Positions 1 to 7,884 of a stretch of 64,000 nucleotides of DNA are shown here, one piece after another. The position numbers and the translations under genes are program-made. Origin of the DNA: Nocardia sp. CC227C (GTDB lineage Bacteria > Actinomycetota > Actinomycetes > Mycobacteriales > Mycobacteriaceae); contig NZ_JASITE010000016.1 of the NCBI RefSeq assembly GCF_030767025.1, forward strand, positions 1-64,000, given 5' to 3'. Position 1 is the stretch's first letter. Each line of letters begins with the position of its first letter. The notes beneath the pieces were generated by a model. It was given only the letters and a program-made list of their open reading frames with translations, ran no database searches and had not been told where the DNA came from.

Positions 1-81
1 GGCGCGATGAGACACACTGGGCGAAGCCTCTTGTCGCGCCGACCGGGTGCGGGTGTCTCGCGGGTAGGAGCGGCGCGATGA
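1..81 (+). CDS. 3' end of an upstream ORF (partial), possibly the partner ABC subunit
   Basis: Frame 1 is open from the left edge to a TGA at 79-81, which overlaps the ATG of the following ABC transporter in an ATGA arrangement. Such an overlap is typical of translationally coupled pairs, and heterodimeric ABC exporters are usually encoded in tandem. The 26 visible residues are Arg/Gly-rich and not recognisable, and another frame is also open here. This is only a candidate C-terminus. Confidence 0.3.
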   Translation, partial: GAMRHTGRSLLSRRPGAGVSRVGAAR

Positions 82-2039
82 GGCCCGGGGCACCGAATCC
101 CGGCGCTCCGGACGCGAAAGCGAAATCGTTCGGACCGTCGCTGAAGCGGCTGCTGCGGCGACTCGCGCCCGAACGTTCCTCACTCACGGTCATTTTCGTG
201 CTCGCGGTGGTCTCGGTGGTGCTGAACACCCTGGGTCCGCAGATTCTCGGCAAGGCCACCAACCTCATCTTCGACGGCGTGGTGGGCAAGCAGCTCCCGG
301 CTGGACAGTCCAAGGAGCAGGTGGTCGAGCAGCTGCGCGCCAGCGGTGACACCACCTTCGCCGACATGCTCGCCAGCATGGACGTGGTTCCCGGTGTCGG
401 CGTGGACTTCTCGGCCGTCGGCATGGTCCTCACCGGGGTGCTGTTCCTGTTCATCGGCGCGTCGCTGTTCGGCTGGCTGCAGTCGTATCTGCTCAATATC
501 GTCATCAACCGCACCGTGAAGCGGTTGCGCGGCGATATCGAGGCCAAGGTGCACCGGCTGCCGCTGCGCTACTTCGACCAGATGCCGCGCGGCGATCTGC
601 TCTCGCGCGTCACCAATGACGTCGACAATGTGTCACAGACGTTGCAGCAGACCATGAGTCAGCTGGTCACCTCCACGCTGACGGTGATCGGCGTGCTGTT
701 CATGATGTTCTGGATCTCGCCGCTGCTGGCGCTGATCGCGCTGTTGACGGTGCCGCTGGCGGTGATCGTGACCGCGCAGATCGCCAAGCGCTCCAAACCG
801 CACTTCGTGGACCAGTGGAAGTACACCGGGCAGGTCAACGCCCAGGTCGAGGAGGCGTACACCGGTCACGAGGTGGTCACCGCCTTCGGTCGCGGCCGCG
901 AGGTCGGTGAGGAGTTCGACAAGACCAACGCGAAGCTCTACCACGCCGCGTTCCGGTCGCAGTTCATCTCCGGGCTGATCATGCCCGCCATCATGTTCCT
1001 GGGGAATCTGAACTACGTGCTCATCGCCGTGGTGGGCGGTCTGCGCGTGGCCTCGGGCAATCTGTCGCTGGGCGAGGTGCAGGCGTTCATCCAGTACTCG
1101 CGCGGTTTCACCCAGCCGCTCACCCAGATCGGCTCCATGATCAATCTGTTGCAGTCGGGTGTGGCGTCGGCCGAGCGCATCTTCGAGATCCTGGACGCCG
1201 AAGAGCAGGTGCCCGATCCCGAGGTGGAGGACTCGCGGCCGGTGGACCGCGGCCGGGTGGCCTTCGAGGAGGTGTCGTTCCGCTACGAGCCCGATACCCC
1301 CGTCATCGAGGATCTGTCCCTGATCGCCGAGCCCGGTCACGTGGTCGCGATCGTCGGCCCGACCGGTGCGGGCAAGACCACGCTGGTGAACCTGCTCATG
1401 CGCTTCTACGAGCTGGACGCGGGCGCGATCACCATCGACGGCGTGGACATCACCCGCATCACCCGCGACCACCTGCGCGAACGCCTCGGCATGGTGTTGC
1501 AGGACACCTGGCTGTTCGGCGGCACCATCCGGGAGAACATCGCATACGGCGATCCGGACGCCGCCGAGGAGGAGATCCTGGAGGCGGCGCGGGCGGCCTA
1601 TGTGGACCGGTTCGTGCACGCGCTGCCGCACGGTTACGACACCGTCATCGACGAGGAGGGCTCCGGCGTCTCGGCGGGCGAGAAGCAGCTCATCACCATC
1701 GCCCGCGCCTTCCTGGCCAAGCCGTCCATCCTCATCCTGGACGAGGCCACCAGTTCGGTGGACACCCGCACCGAACTGCTGGTGCAGCAGGCCATGGCGG
1801 CGCTGCGCCGGGATCGCACGAGTTTCGTCATCGCGCACCGGTTGTCGACCATTCGCGATGCGGACCAGATCGTGGTGATGGAGCAGGGCCGGATCGTCGA
1901 GATCGGCACCCACGAGCGGCTGCTGGCCGCCCGCGGCGCGTACTACCGGCTCTACAATGCCCAGTTCGCCGCCGCCCTCACCGACCCGGACGGTGCGGAC
2001 GAGCCGGACGAGGACGCGGTACCGCTGGCGAAGACCTGA
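78..2039 (+). CDS. ABC transporter, fused permease/ATP-binding exporter half
   Basis: Type IV ABC exporter half-transporter of 653 residues: an N-terminal six-helix transmembrane domain (about residues 33-380) followed by a nucleotide-binding domain. Walker A GPTGAGKT is at 427-434, the signature appears as VSAGEKQ at 531-537 (a variant of LSGGQ), and Walker B ILILDE is near 551-556, followed by an intact H-loop (IAHR). These features support ATP-driven export of a lipid or drug. Substrate is unknown. Such halves usually dimerise with a product encoded immediately upstream, and an open frame overlaps this start by four bases. The start follows TAGGAG with suitable spacing. It resembles the Mycobacterium tuberculosis Rv1272c/Rv1273c type of exporter (from memory). 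It is followed by tgt 75 bases downstream. Confidence 0.9.
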   Translation: MRPGAPNPGAPDAKAKSFGPSLKRLLRRLAPERSSLTVIFVLAVVSVVLNTLGPQILGKATNLIFDGVVGKQLPAGQSKEQVVEQLRASGDTTFADMLASMDVVPGVGVDFSAVGMVLTGVLFLFIGASLFGWLQSYLLNIVINRTVKRLRGDIEAKVHRLPLRYFDQMPRGDLLSRVTNDVDNVSQTLQQTMSQLVTSTLTVIGVLFMMFWISPLLALIALLTVPLAVIVTAQIAKRSKPHFVDQWKYTGQVNAQVEEAYTGHEVVTAFGRGREVGEEFDKTNAKLYHAAFRSQFISGLIMPAIMFLGNLNYVLIAVVGGLRVASGNLSLGEVQAFIQYSRGFTQPLTQIGSMINLLQSGVASAERIFEILDAEEQVPDPEVEDSRPVDRGRVAFEEVSFRYEPDTPVIEDLSLIAEPGHVVAIVGPTGAGKTTLVNLLMRFYELDAGAITIDGVDITRITRDHLRERLGMVLQDTWLFGGTIRENIAYGDPDAAEEEILEAARAAYVDRFVHALPHGYDTVIDEEGSGVSAGEKQLITIARAFLAKPSILILDEATSSVDTRTELLVQQAMAALRRDRTSFVIAHRLSTIRDADQIVVMEQGRIVEIGTHERLLAARGAYYRLYNAQFAAALTDPDGADEPDEDAVPLAKT

Positions 2040-2114
2040 CGATCGGCCGCCACAGGGACGGGCGTGTTCGTGACCCGTCTCGGGTGCGCGGCGGGGAGCT
2101 GGGAGGATGGTCGG

Positions 2115-3365
2115 GTGTCTTCCCCCGAATCCTTCGCTTTCAAGGTCGGCACCCGGTTGGACGGCCGGCACGGCCGCACGGGTGTGATCAGCACTCCGCA
2201 CGGTGATATCGCCACGCCCGCCTTCATTCCGGTGGGCACCAAGGCGACCGTGAAGGCGGTGCTGCCCGAGGCCATGAAGGAGTTGGGGGCGCAGGCGCTG
2301 CTGGCCAACGCCTACCACCTGTACCTACAGCCGGGCCCGGACATCGTGGACGAGGCCGGTGGGCTGTCCGGCTTCATGAACTGGCCGGGGCCGACCTTCA
2401 CCGACAGCGGCGGTTTCCAGGTCATGTCGCTGGGTGTGGGCTTCAAGAAGGTGCTCGCCATGGAGGCGGTGGGCGTGCAGAACGACGACGTGATCGCCAA
2501 GGGCAAGGAGCGGCTGGCCCATGTCGACGATGACGGCGTCACCTTTCGCTCGCACCTGGACGGGTCGAAGCACCGCTTCACCCCCGAGGTGTCCATGGGC
2601 ATCCAGCATCAGCTGGGCGCGGACATCATGTTCGCCTTCGACGAGCTCACCACGCTCATGAACACCCGCGGCTACCAAGAGGAATCGCTGGAGCGCACCC
2701 GGCGCTGGGCACAGCGCTGCCTGGACGAACACGAGCGGCTCACCGCGGCGCGCTCGCATCGCCCCTATCAGGCGCTGTTCGGCGTCATCCAGGGTGCGCA
2801 GTACGAAGACCTGCGGCGCAAGGCATGTCGCGATCTGGAGGAGTTGCGCGGCGCCACCGGAACGGGTTTCGACGGGTACGGCATCGGCGGCGCGCTGGAG
2901 AAGCACAATCTCGGCACCATCGTGGGCTGGTGCTGTGACGAGCTGCCCGAGCAGAAGCCGCGGCACATGCTCGGCATCAGCGAACCCGAGGACATGTTCA
3001 CGGCGGTGGAGAACGGCGCCGACACCTTCGACTGCGTGAACCCCTCCCGGGTGGCGCGCAATGCCGCCATCTACGTCGACGAGGGTCGATTCAATATCAA
3101 CACCAGCCGCTTCCGCCGCGACTTCACTCCCATCGACGACACCTGCGACTGCTACACCTGCGCCAACTACACCCGGGCCTACCTGCACCACCTGTTCAAG
3201 GCCAAGGAGATCCTCGCCGCCACCCTGTGCACCATCCACAACGAACGCTTCACCGTCCGGCTGGTGGACCGCATCCGCGGCAGTATCGAACGCGGTGAAT
3301 TCGACGACTACAAGACCGATTTCCTCGGCCGGTGGAAGGGCCGAATCAAGGCCCCGGCCAACTGA
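2115..3365 (+). CDS. tgt: tRNA-guanine transglycosylase (queuine/preQ1 tRNA-ribosyltransferase)
   Basis: Exchanges guanine-34 of tRNAs with GUN anticodons for preQ1 or a salvaged deazapurine, on the path to queuosine. With the GTG start at 2115, preceded by GGGAGG eight bases upstream, it has 416 residues; bacterial TGTs are about 375. The general base region DSGGFQVMS begins at residue 97, the nucleophile Asp sits in FDCVNPSR (Asp306), and the zinc site is Cys344, Cys346, Cys349 and His375 in the C-x-C-x2-C-x25-H pattern. GYGIGGALEKHNLG is the glycine loop. A longer reading from 2064 lacks a ribosome site. The gene faces a YhhQ-type transporter across a shared terminator; no queC/D/E/F/A genes are visible here, so precursor salvage is inferred. 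Confidence 0.95.
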   Translation: MSSPESFAFKVGTRLDGRHGRTGVISTPHGDIATPAFIPVGTKATVKAVLPEAMKELGAQALLANAYHLYLQPGPDIVDEAGGLSGFMNWPGPTFTDSGGFQVMSLGVGFKKVLAMEAVGVQNDDVIAKGKERLAHVDDDGVTFRSHLDGSKHRFTPEVSMGIQHQLGADIMFAFDELTTLMNTRGYQEESLERTRRWAQRCLDEHERLTAARSHRPYQALFGVIQGAQYEDLRRKACRDLEELRGATGTGFDGYGIGGALEKHNLGTIVGWCCDELPEQKPRHMLGISEPEDMFTAVENGADTFDCVNPSRVARNAAIYVDEGRFNINTSRFRRDFTPIDDTCDCYTCANYTRAYLHHLFKAKEILAATLCTIHNERFTVRLVDRIRGSIERGEFDDYKTDFLGRWKGRIKAPAN

Positions 3366-3379
3366 TCTCGGCCGGTCAG

Positions 3380-3405
3380 GGGTGCGGGGGCCGGACCCCG
3401 CACCC
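3380..3405. terminator. bidirectional hairpin between tgt and yhhQ
   Basis: A perfect ten-base-pair GC stem (3380-3389 with 3396-3405) with a six-base loop lies between the stop of tgt and the stop of the convergent transporter gene. Its place between two convergent genes suggests a shared terminator; there is no U-tract. Confidence 0.6.
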
Positions 3406-3412
3406 GCGCCGG

Positions 3413-4183
3413 TCAGCTCGCGAGCGCCGATTCCCCGGTCGGCGCGTAGGACGGCTCGTGCCGCTTCAGGTACCCGATCACCCAGTAGGTGAGGGGCAGC
3501 ACGATGACCTCCGCCAGGGTCTTCCACAGGAACCCGACGATCACGTAGTTGATGAACGAGCCCCACGTGCTGATGCCGATGGCCGTCGCCGCGATGGAGC
3601 AGAAGATCAGCGTGTCACCGAATTCGCCGACCACGGTGGAGCCGAGCAGTCGCGCCCACAGGTGCTTCTCCTTGGTCTTCTCCTTGATCGCGACCAGCGT
3701 GGCGGAGTTCAGCATCTCGCCGACGAAGTATCCGGCCAGTCCGGCCAGCACCAGTTGCGGCGTGGTGCCGAGCACGCTGCGGAATGCCTCCTGGTTCTCG
3801 TAGAACCCGGCCGGGGGCAACTCGATGGCGATCTTGAACGCCACCACCATGACCAGCAGGATGCCGAAGCCGTAGTAGATGGCCCGCCGCGCGGCCTTGA
3901 AGCCGTACACCTCGGTGAGCACGTCACCGATGATGTAGGCGAGCGGGAAGAGGAACCACGCGCCGTCGGTGGTGATCGGCAGCAGCTCGATCGGCCCGAG
4001 GGTCAGCGAGTGGTCGGTGAAGAACTGCACGCCCTTGGTGGCGCAGATATTGGAAATGATCAGAACTGCCGTGAACAGTGCCACGACCGGTGTGTAGTAG
4101 CCCCCCGCCGCCTTCGCGAATGCCGCGTGTTCGGTGGCGGGGCGTCCAGGTCCGACCGTCTCGGTCGGTAATGCATCACTCAC
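3413..4183 (-). CDS. yhhQ: YhhQ-family (VUT/DUF165) queuosine precursor transporter
   Basis: A 256-residue integral membrane protein with about six hydrophobic segments. It matches the VUT/YhhQ family, whose E. coli member imports queuosine precursors preQ0 and preQ1. Recognisable family segments are ISNICATKGVQFF near residue 43 and a conserved Gly-Asp in LAYIIGDVLTEVYGF near residue 80, which are characteristic of this family. It is convergent with tgt, and gluQRS lies 2 kb away, which supports a role in queuosine precursor uptake (inference from context). The start is GTG at 4183, with a TATCCT -10 element about nine bases upstream on the minus strand, so the message may be leaderless or nearly so. 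It could transport another deazapurine or vitamin-like compound. Confidence 0.88.
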   Translation of the reverse strand: MSDALPTETVGPGRPATEHAAFAKAAGGYYTPVVALFTAVLIISNICATKGVQFFTDHSLTLGPIELLPITTDGAWFLFPLAYIIGDVLTEVYGFKAARRAIYYGFGILLVMVVAFKIAIELPPAGFYENQEAFRSVLGTTPQLVLAGLAGYFVGEMLNSATLVAIKEKTKEKHLWARLLGSTVVGEFGDTLIFCSIAATAIGISTWGSFINYVIVGFLWKTLAEVIVLPLTYWVIGYLKRHEPSYAPTGESALAS

Positions 4184-4220
4184 GAAGAGAACAGGATACC
4201 GTTCACCGCCGTCGGTGGAA

Positions 4221-4226
4221 TAGGCT
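4221..4226 (+). promoter_or_regulatory. -10 element TAGGCT of the DUF4190 gene
   Basis: TAGGCT lies six bases before the ATG at 4233, and the 4227-4232 gap leaves no room for a ribosome site. This is the usual spacing of a leaderless actinobacterial message. No convincing -35 element is visible. Confidence 0.45.
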
Positions 4227-4232
4227 GGCCGG

Positions 4233-4814
4233 ATGACGAACAGCGGCGGCTCCGACGAGTGGTGGAACCACTACGGAGATGAGGGCGTCACGCCCGATTC
4301 GCCTTCCTCGCCGTCGGTACCGCAGCCCCCGGTCGCCGGTTATTCCTCGGCACCGCAGTACCAGGCTCCGCCGATGACGCCTCCGCCGCAGCCGCAGTAC
4401 CCGAATTTCCCGCCGCCGCAGGCGAATCCGAGCGCGCCCGGATACCAGCAGCAGGCTCCCGCACCCGGCCCCGGACCGGCGTACGGCTATCAGTCCGGCG
4501 GTCACGCGCCGCCGGGTTATCCCCAGAGCGGCTACACGCCGTACGGGTACGCGCCCCAGCGGGCCACCAATGGCATGGCGATCGCGTCACTGGTGGTGTC
4601 GATCCTCGGCCTGGCGACCCTGTTCTTCTGCTTGCTGCCGATCGGTTCCCTGGTCGGCCTGATCCTGGGTGCGGTAGCGCTCAACCAGCTGAAACAGTCT
4701 CGACAGGAGGGCCGCGGCCTGGCTCTGGGCGGCATCTGGGTCGGCGCGGCCGGACTGGCGCTGGGCGTGCTGCTGTGGGTGCTCATCGGGGCGGCGGTCG
4801 TCTCCGGAGCCTAG
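4233..4814 (+). CDS. DUF4190-type membrane protein with Pro/Tyr/Gln-rich cytoplasmic tail
   Basis: A 193-residue protein. Residues 1-110 are a disordered Pro/Gln/Tyr-rich segment; the C-terminal 80 residues hold two hydrophobic helices (about 113-150 and 163-190) separated by NQLKQSRQEGRGLALGGI. That helix-loop-helix is the signature of the DUF4190 family, which has no established function. Proline-rich tails on small actinobacterial membrane proteins often serve as interaction platforms at the cell envelope (family knowledge; role here unknown). It is divergent from yhhQ with about 50 bases between the starts, and ends at a long perfect hairpin. The start overlaps a leaderless promoter layout. 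Confidence 0.75.
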   Translation: MTNSGGSDEWWNHYGDEGVTPDSPSSPSVPQPPVAGYSSAPQYQAPPMTPPPQPQYPNFPPPQANPSAPGYQQQAPAPGPGPAYGYQSGGHAPPGYPQSGYTPYGYAPQRATNGMAIASLVVSILGLATLFFCLLPIGSLVGLILGAVALNQLKQSRQEGRGLALGGIWVGAAGLALGVLLWVLIGAAVVSGA

Positions 4815-4827
4815 TCCACCACGGACG

Positions 4828-4871
4828 ACGAAAGCGGGTGCGCATCCCCTCGGATGCGCACCCGCTTTCGT
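4828..4871. terminator. 20-bp perfect hairpin, bidirectional terminator
   Basis: Inverted arms 4828-4847 and 4852-4871 are perfectly complementary over 20 bases with a four-base loop. The hairpin lies between the convergent DUF4190 and RDD genes and has no U-tract, as is common for actinobacterial terminators. Confidence 0.8.
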
Positions 4872-4890
4872 CCGTGCCGACGTGGTGTCG

Positions 4891-5610
4891 TCAGCCCTTG
4901 ACGACCTGGGTGCCGCCCGCGAACTTGTCGTGCCAGCCCTGCTTGTTCGGGTCCTGTTCGATGGTGACCGCGATGTAGATGGACATACCGATGTAGGCGA
5001 TCGTGCCGAGGCACGGAATCAGGTTCGCCAGCATGAACAGGTTGCGCTTGGCCGAGACCGCCGGGTCCAGGACGCCACCGCCGGGCGCGACCACCCGCAG
5101 GCCGAGGAGCTTCTTGCCGAGGGTCTGGCCGCCCTGCTGCGTCTCCATGAAGATGAAGTAGCCGAACAGCAGCAGCGGGGTCACGATCGACCACAGCGTG
5201 CCGAGCGCGCTGGAACTCGAGTTGAGGACGTAGCCGATGATGGCCGCGGGGATGCCGACGATCAGGGAGTCGATGATGCGCGCGCCCAGGCGGGTCCACA
5301 CGTCGGCGGGCGTCCCACCGCCGAATCCCGGTGCGCCGTAACCGGGCTGCTGCCCGAACGGCGGCTGCTGGCCGTAGGGCTGCTGCTGACCGTAGGGATC
5401 GGGCTGCTGTCCGTACTGCGGTTGCTGGCCGTAAGGGTCGGACGGCTGCTGCCCGTACTGCGGCGGCTGCTGGTTGTAGGGGTCGGACTGGCCGTATGGC
5501 TGCTGACCGTACTGTGGCTGGCCCTGACCGTAGGGCTGGTCGCCGGGTTTCTGCCCGTACGGGTCGCCGCCCTGCGGATACTGATTGGGGTCGTACCCAC
5601 CGCTCGTCAT
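4891..5610 (-). CDS. RDD-family membrane protein with PYGQ-repeat N-terminus
   Basis: From the ATG at 5610 the protein has 239 residues. The first 100 consist of repeats of the type QQPYGQ, DPYGQ and PQYGQQ, a low-complexity Gln/Tyr/Pro/Gly tract. The remainder is an RDD domain: WTRLGARIIDSLIVGIP begins with the conserved Arg, the Asp follows in RIIDS, and GQTLGKKLLGLRVV is the conserved loop. Three hydrophobic helices are visible. RDD proteins are small membrane proteins, some implicated in Na+/H+ exchange, but most have no known role. It lies 53 bases after gluQRS in the same direction and may be its last co-transcribed gene. The longer upstream reading is less likely, because the repeat-containing protein begins naturally with MTSGGYDPNQ. 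Confidence 0.82.
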   Translation of the reverse strand: MTSGGYDPNQYPQGGDPYGQKPGDQPYGQGQPQYGQQPYGQSDPYNQQPPQYGQQPSDPYGQQPQYGQQPDPYGQQQPYGQQPPFGQQPGYGAPGFGGGTPADVWTRLGARIIDSLIVGIPAAIIGYVLNSSSSALGTLWSIVTPLLLFGYFIFMETQQGGQTLGKKLLGLRVVAPGGGVLDPAVSAKRNLFMLANLIPCLGTIAYIGMSIYIAVTIEQDPNKQGWHDKFAGGTQVVKG

Positions 5611-5663
5611 TGTCTCGCCGTCCTCATGTGAAGTTTCGTCCGGTGTGGTGTCGAATCCGTACG

Positions 5664-6626
5664 TTACGGACCTGGACTGCTCGCAACAAGCCAATCGGGA
5701 TCGAGTGTCCACGGTTCGCGTGGCAGGTCGGCGGGGCGGAAGCGGGGCAGCAACTCGGCCGGGCTGCTCGCCGCGTAGCCGAGCGACCCGGCCAGGAATC
5801 CCACCACCTGTTCGACGGTTTCGCCCCGGTCGAGGCGGTCGCCGAGGGTGACCGCGCCGTCGCGTTTGGCCAGCCGCTGCCCAGCCTGGTTCAGCACCAG
5901 TGGCACATGTGCGTACCGCGGCACGGGTAGGCCGAGCAGAGTCGCCAGATACGCCTGCCGGGGTGTGGAGGGCAGCAGGTCGTCACCGCGCACCACCTGG
6001 TCGACGCCCTGCTCGGCATCGTCCACCACCACGGCCAGGTTGTAGGCCGGGACGCCGTCGCCGCGTCGCAGCACCAGATCGTCCACCGCGCCGCGGTAGG
6101 GGCCGTGCAGTTCGTCGGTGATCTCGAAATCGTGGACGCCGGAACGCAGGCGCAGCGCCGCGGGCCGTCCCGCGGCGCGGCGTTCGGCGCGCTGGCGTGC
6201 GGTCAGGTCGCGGCAGGTGCCCGGATACGCGCCCATGGGGCCGTGCGGCGCGGTGGCCGCCTGCTGGATCTCCCGGCGTGTGCAGAAGCATTCGTAGCTG
6301 AGCCCGGCGGCGGTGAGCCGGGCGATGGCCGCCTCGTAGCGCGGTATCCGCTCGGATTGCCGCACGACCGGCGGATCCCACTCCAGTCCGATGGCCGCCA
6401 GGTCCGCCAGCTGCCGTTCGGCGGCGCCGGGTCGCACCCGGTCCAGATCCTCGACGCGCATGAGGAAGCCGCGGCCGGTGGAGCGGGCGAAGAGCCAGGC
6501 CAGCAGGGCGGTGCGCAGATTGCCCAGGTGCAGATCGCCCGAGGGGCTGGGCGCGAACCGGCCGTTGCCCACGGTGGCGTCGGCGGTGGCCGGGCGCGGG
6601 GCGGGCGCGGTCTGGTCGATGGACAC
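5664..6626 (-). CDS. gluQRS: glutamyl-Q tRNA(Asp) synthetase
   Basis: A 320-residue truncated class I glutamyl-tRNA synthetase paralogue that glutamylates the queuosine base at position 34 of tRNA-Asp. The catalytic-domain motif FAPSPSGDLHLGN contains the HIGH signature as HLGN (33-36), and RLAKRDGA provides the KMSKS-like loop. Cys113, Cys115, Tyr134 and Cys138 match the zinc site of this family. The anticodon-binding domain of GluRS is absent, and the length fits GluQRS (about 300). The start is GTG at 6626, 11 bases after the stop of the DUF309 gene, so the two are probably co-transcribed. Its presence only makes sense if the tRNA carries queuosine, which agrees with tgt and yhhQ nearby. 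Confidence 0.93.
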   Translation of the reverse strand: MSIDQTAPAPRPATADATVGNGRFAPSPSGDLHLGNLRTALLAWLFARSTGRGFLMRVEDLDRVRPGAAERQLADLAAIGLEWDPPVVRQSERIPRYEAAIARLTAAGLSYECFCTRREIQQAATAPHGPMGAYPGTCRDLTARQRAERRAAGRPAALRLRSGVHDFEITDELHGPYRGAVDDLVLRRGDGVPAYNLAVVVDDAEQGVDQVVRGDDLLPSTPRQAYLATLLGLPVPRYAHVPLVLNQAGQRLAKRDGAVTLGDRLDRGETVEQVVGFLAGSLGYAASSPAELLPRFRPADLPREPWTLDPDWLVASSPGP

Positions 6627-6637
6627 GTCGGTCCATG

Positions 6638-7177
6638 CTAGTGGCGGCGGTCCTCGGTCCGAGCGGTCGGTGACGGCAGCGTCAGCCGCACCCGCAACCT
6701 CTCCTCGGCGATGGGCGTATCGGTGTCGAAGATTGCGAGGAGCTCCTTCGCACGGGCGACGAGTCCGGCGCTGTCGATACCGTACGGCGGTGGTCCGAAG
6801 GCCGTGAGGCGGTGCACGGCGCGCTCGAGCAGGGTGCGCGCGCCCTTCCTATTCCCTCGCTGAATGTGGGTCAGGCCAACGGCATATTGGGCCAATCCCT
6901 GCCACAGCATCCTTTCGGCGAACGGCCCGTTCTTCCAGGCGGCCTCCAGGACCTCATGGGCATTGAAGGCGAGCCCCGCATCGAGGAGTTGCTGGGCGTA
7001 CTCGAGCGTTTCCGCAGGCGGGAGTTCGAGATCGTCCGGTATGCGAGGTACGCCGACGCTGCCCATGGGCAGCGGGCGACCAAAACGATCACGGGGACGT
7101 GCATTCCGCGCACGTCCGCCCTCGTCGCGGTCACGGGAGTCGTCGGCATCGGGTGCGTCGGCCATGACCTCCATCAT
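6638..7177 (-). CDS. DUF309 domain protein
   Basis: Small protein of about 178 residues from the ATG cluster at 7177, 7174 or 7165. The most likely starts are MMEVMADAPD or MADAPD; the longer reading to 7285 has an unlikely Cys/Arg-rich head. The family core is visible: the conserved helix FNAHEVLEAAWKNG, then LWQGLAQYAVGLTHIQRGN and a GARTLLERA segment, an all-helical fold with a conserved His-Glu pair. Biochemical function of DUF309 is unknown. It stands directly upstream of gluQRS in the same direction. A GGAGG lies only two bases before the 7165 ATG, so that start may instead be internal. Confidence 0.8.
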   Translation of the reverse strand: MMEVMADAPDADDSRDRDEGGRARNARPRDRFGRPLPMGSVGVPRIPDDLELPPAETLEYAQQLLDAGLAFNAHEVLEAAWKNGPFAERMLWQGLAQYAVGLTHIQRGNRKGARTLLERAVHRLTAFGPPPYGIDSAGLVARAKELLAIFDTDTPIAEERLRVRLTLPSPTARTEDRRH

Positions 7178-7558
7178 CCCGGATGTGCGCGACCGCGGCC
7201 GCGGCCCGGTTTGCCGCCGGGACTCGCAAACGCACCCGCAATAAACATGCGCCATCCGATATTCGCATGTTTTGGGATTCTGCAATTATGTGGCAAATAG
7301 TTTGCCAGCAAACTTTGCCACGCATTCGCTGGTTGAATTCGAAAGAATGCGATCTCCTGTTGACGAACCCTGCTACTGTTTAGCCCGGGAATGGTCATCG
7401 GGGGAGCATTCCCATCGTGAAGTGCAGAGAACGAGTTGACGGCACAGTTGCGTGCTACCTCAGGCGCACTGCGGAAGCCGGATTCCAGCCGCTTCCAGCC
7501 GGTCACGAGAACGATGCCAGCAAGTACTCACGCATGATGCAGCAAAGGAGCTAGAACC
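7178..7558. other. AT-richer intergenic region with nested palindromes
   Basis: The 380 bases between the divergent DUF309 and DUF397 genes are visibly more AT-rich than their surroundings. They hold the nested palindrome at 7290-7321, an inverted repeat with CGCATTC at 7321-7327 and GAATGCG at 7345-7351, and GGGAATG/CATTCCC at 7387-7393 and 7407-7413. TTGACG occurs at 7360 but no matching -10 element lies 16-18 bases downstream. No convincing protein-coding gene is present; ORFs here lack codon bias. Confidence 0.6.
7290..7321. promoter_or_regulatory. nested perfect palindrome built from TTTGCCA/TGGCAAA
   Basis: GTGGCAAA (7290-7297) pairs with TTTGCCAC (7314-7321), and inside it GTTTGC (7300-7305) pairs with GCAAAC (7308-7313). 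It may be an operator with two overlapping half-site pairs, or an RNA hairpin. Confidence 0.5.
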
Positions 7559-7768
7559 GTGAAGGTGGATTTGGCAGGCGCCTCATGGCGCAAGAGCAAA
7601 CATAGCGGCCCGAATGGAAACTGTGTTGAAGTGGCGTTTCTGCGGGACGGCAACATCGCGGTCCGTGACAGCAAGGACCACGGCCACGGCCCGATCCTGG
7701 CATTCACGCCGGGCGAGTGGGATGCGTTCGTGATGGGCGTATCCGACGGAGAGTTCAAGAGCGCCTGA
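7559..7768 (+). CDS. DUF397 family small protein
   Basis: 69 residues. The family pattern is clear: WRKSKHSGPNGNCVEVAFL near the N-terminus, then VAVRDSKD-like IAVRDSKD, a hydrophobic stretch, and FTPGEWDAFV near the C-terminus. In Actinobacteria, DUF397 proteins are normally encoded beside a helix-turn-helix regulator and act as regulatory partners of it (for example in Streptomyces development); here no regulator gene is adjacent, so it is an orphan. The start GTG at 7559 follows AAAGGAG with good spacing. It ends in an intrinsic terminator. Confidence 0.88.
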   Translation: MKVDLAGASWRKSKHSGPNGNCVEVAFLRDGNIAVRDSKDHGHGPILAFTPGEWDAFVMGVSDGEFKSA

Positions 7769-7782
7769 TCCGACGAACAGGT

Positions 7783-7816
7783 GGCCCCGAGTCAACGCGG
7801 ACTCGGGGCTGTGTTT
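7783..7816 (+). terminator. intrinsic terminator of the DUF397 gene
   Basis: A ten-base-pair stem (7783-7792 with 7799-7808) is followed by CTGTGTTTTTT. Rho-independent terminators with a U-tract are uncommon in such high-GC genomes, so this one is clear. Confidence 0.88.
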
Positions 7817-7884
7817 TTTGCCCTCCGCTTCGCTGCGGGCTGGGTTCGCGGCGTGTATCGGTCCGGGTCGGAGGAGGTGCTGGG

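Noticed and set aside
633..2318. Long open frame antisense to the ABC transporter and tgt
   Set aside because: Shadow of the real genes; His/Arg/Gln-rich translation, no domain and no ribosome site.
7174..7506. 110-codon minus-strand ORF in the gap before DUF397
   Set aside because: No ribosome site, no codon bias, and it spans the palindromes.
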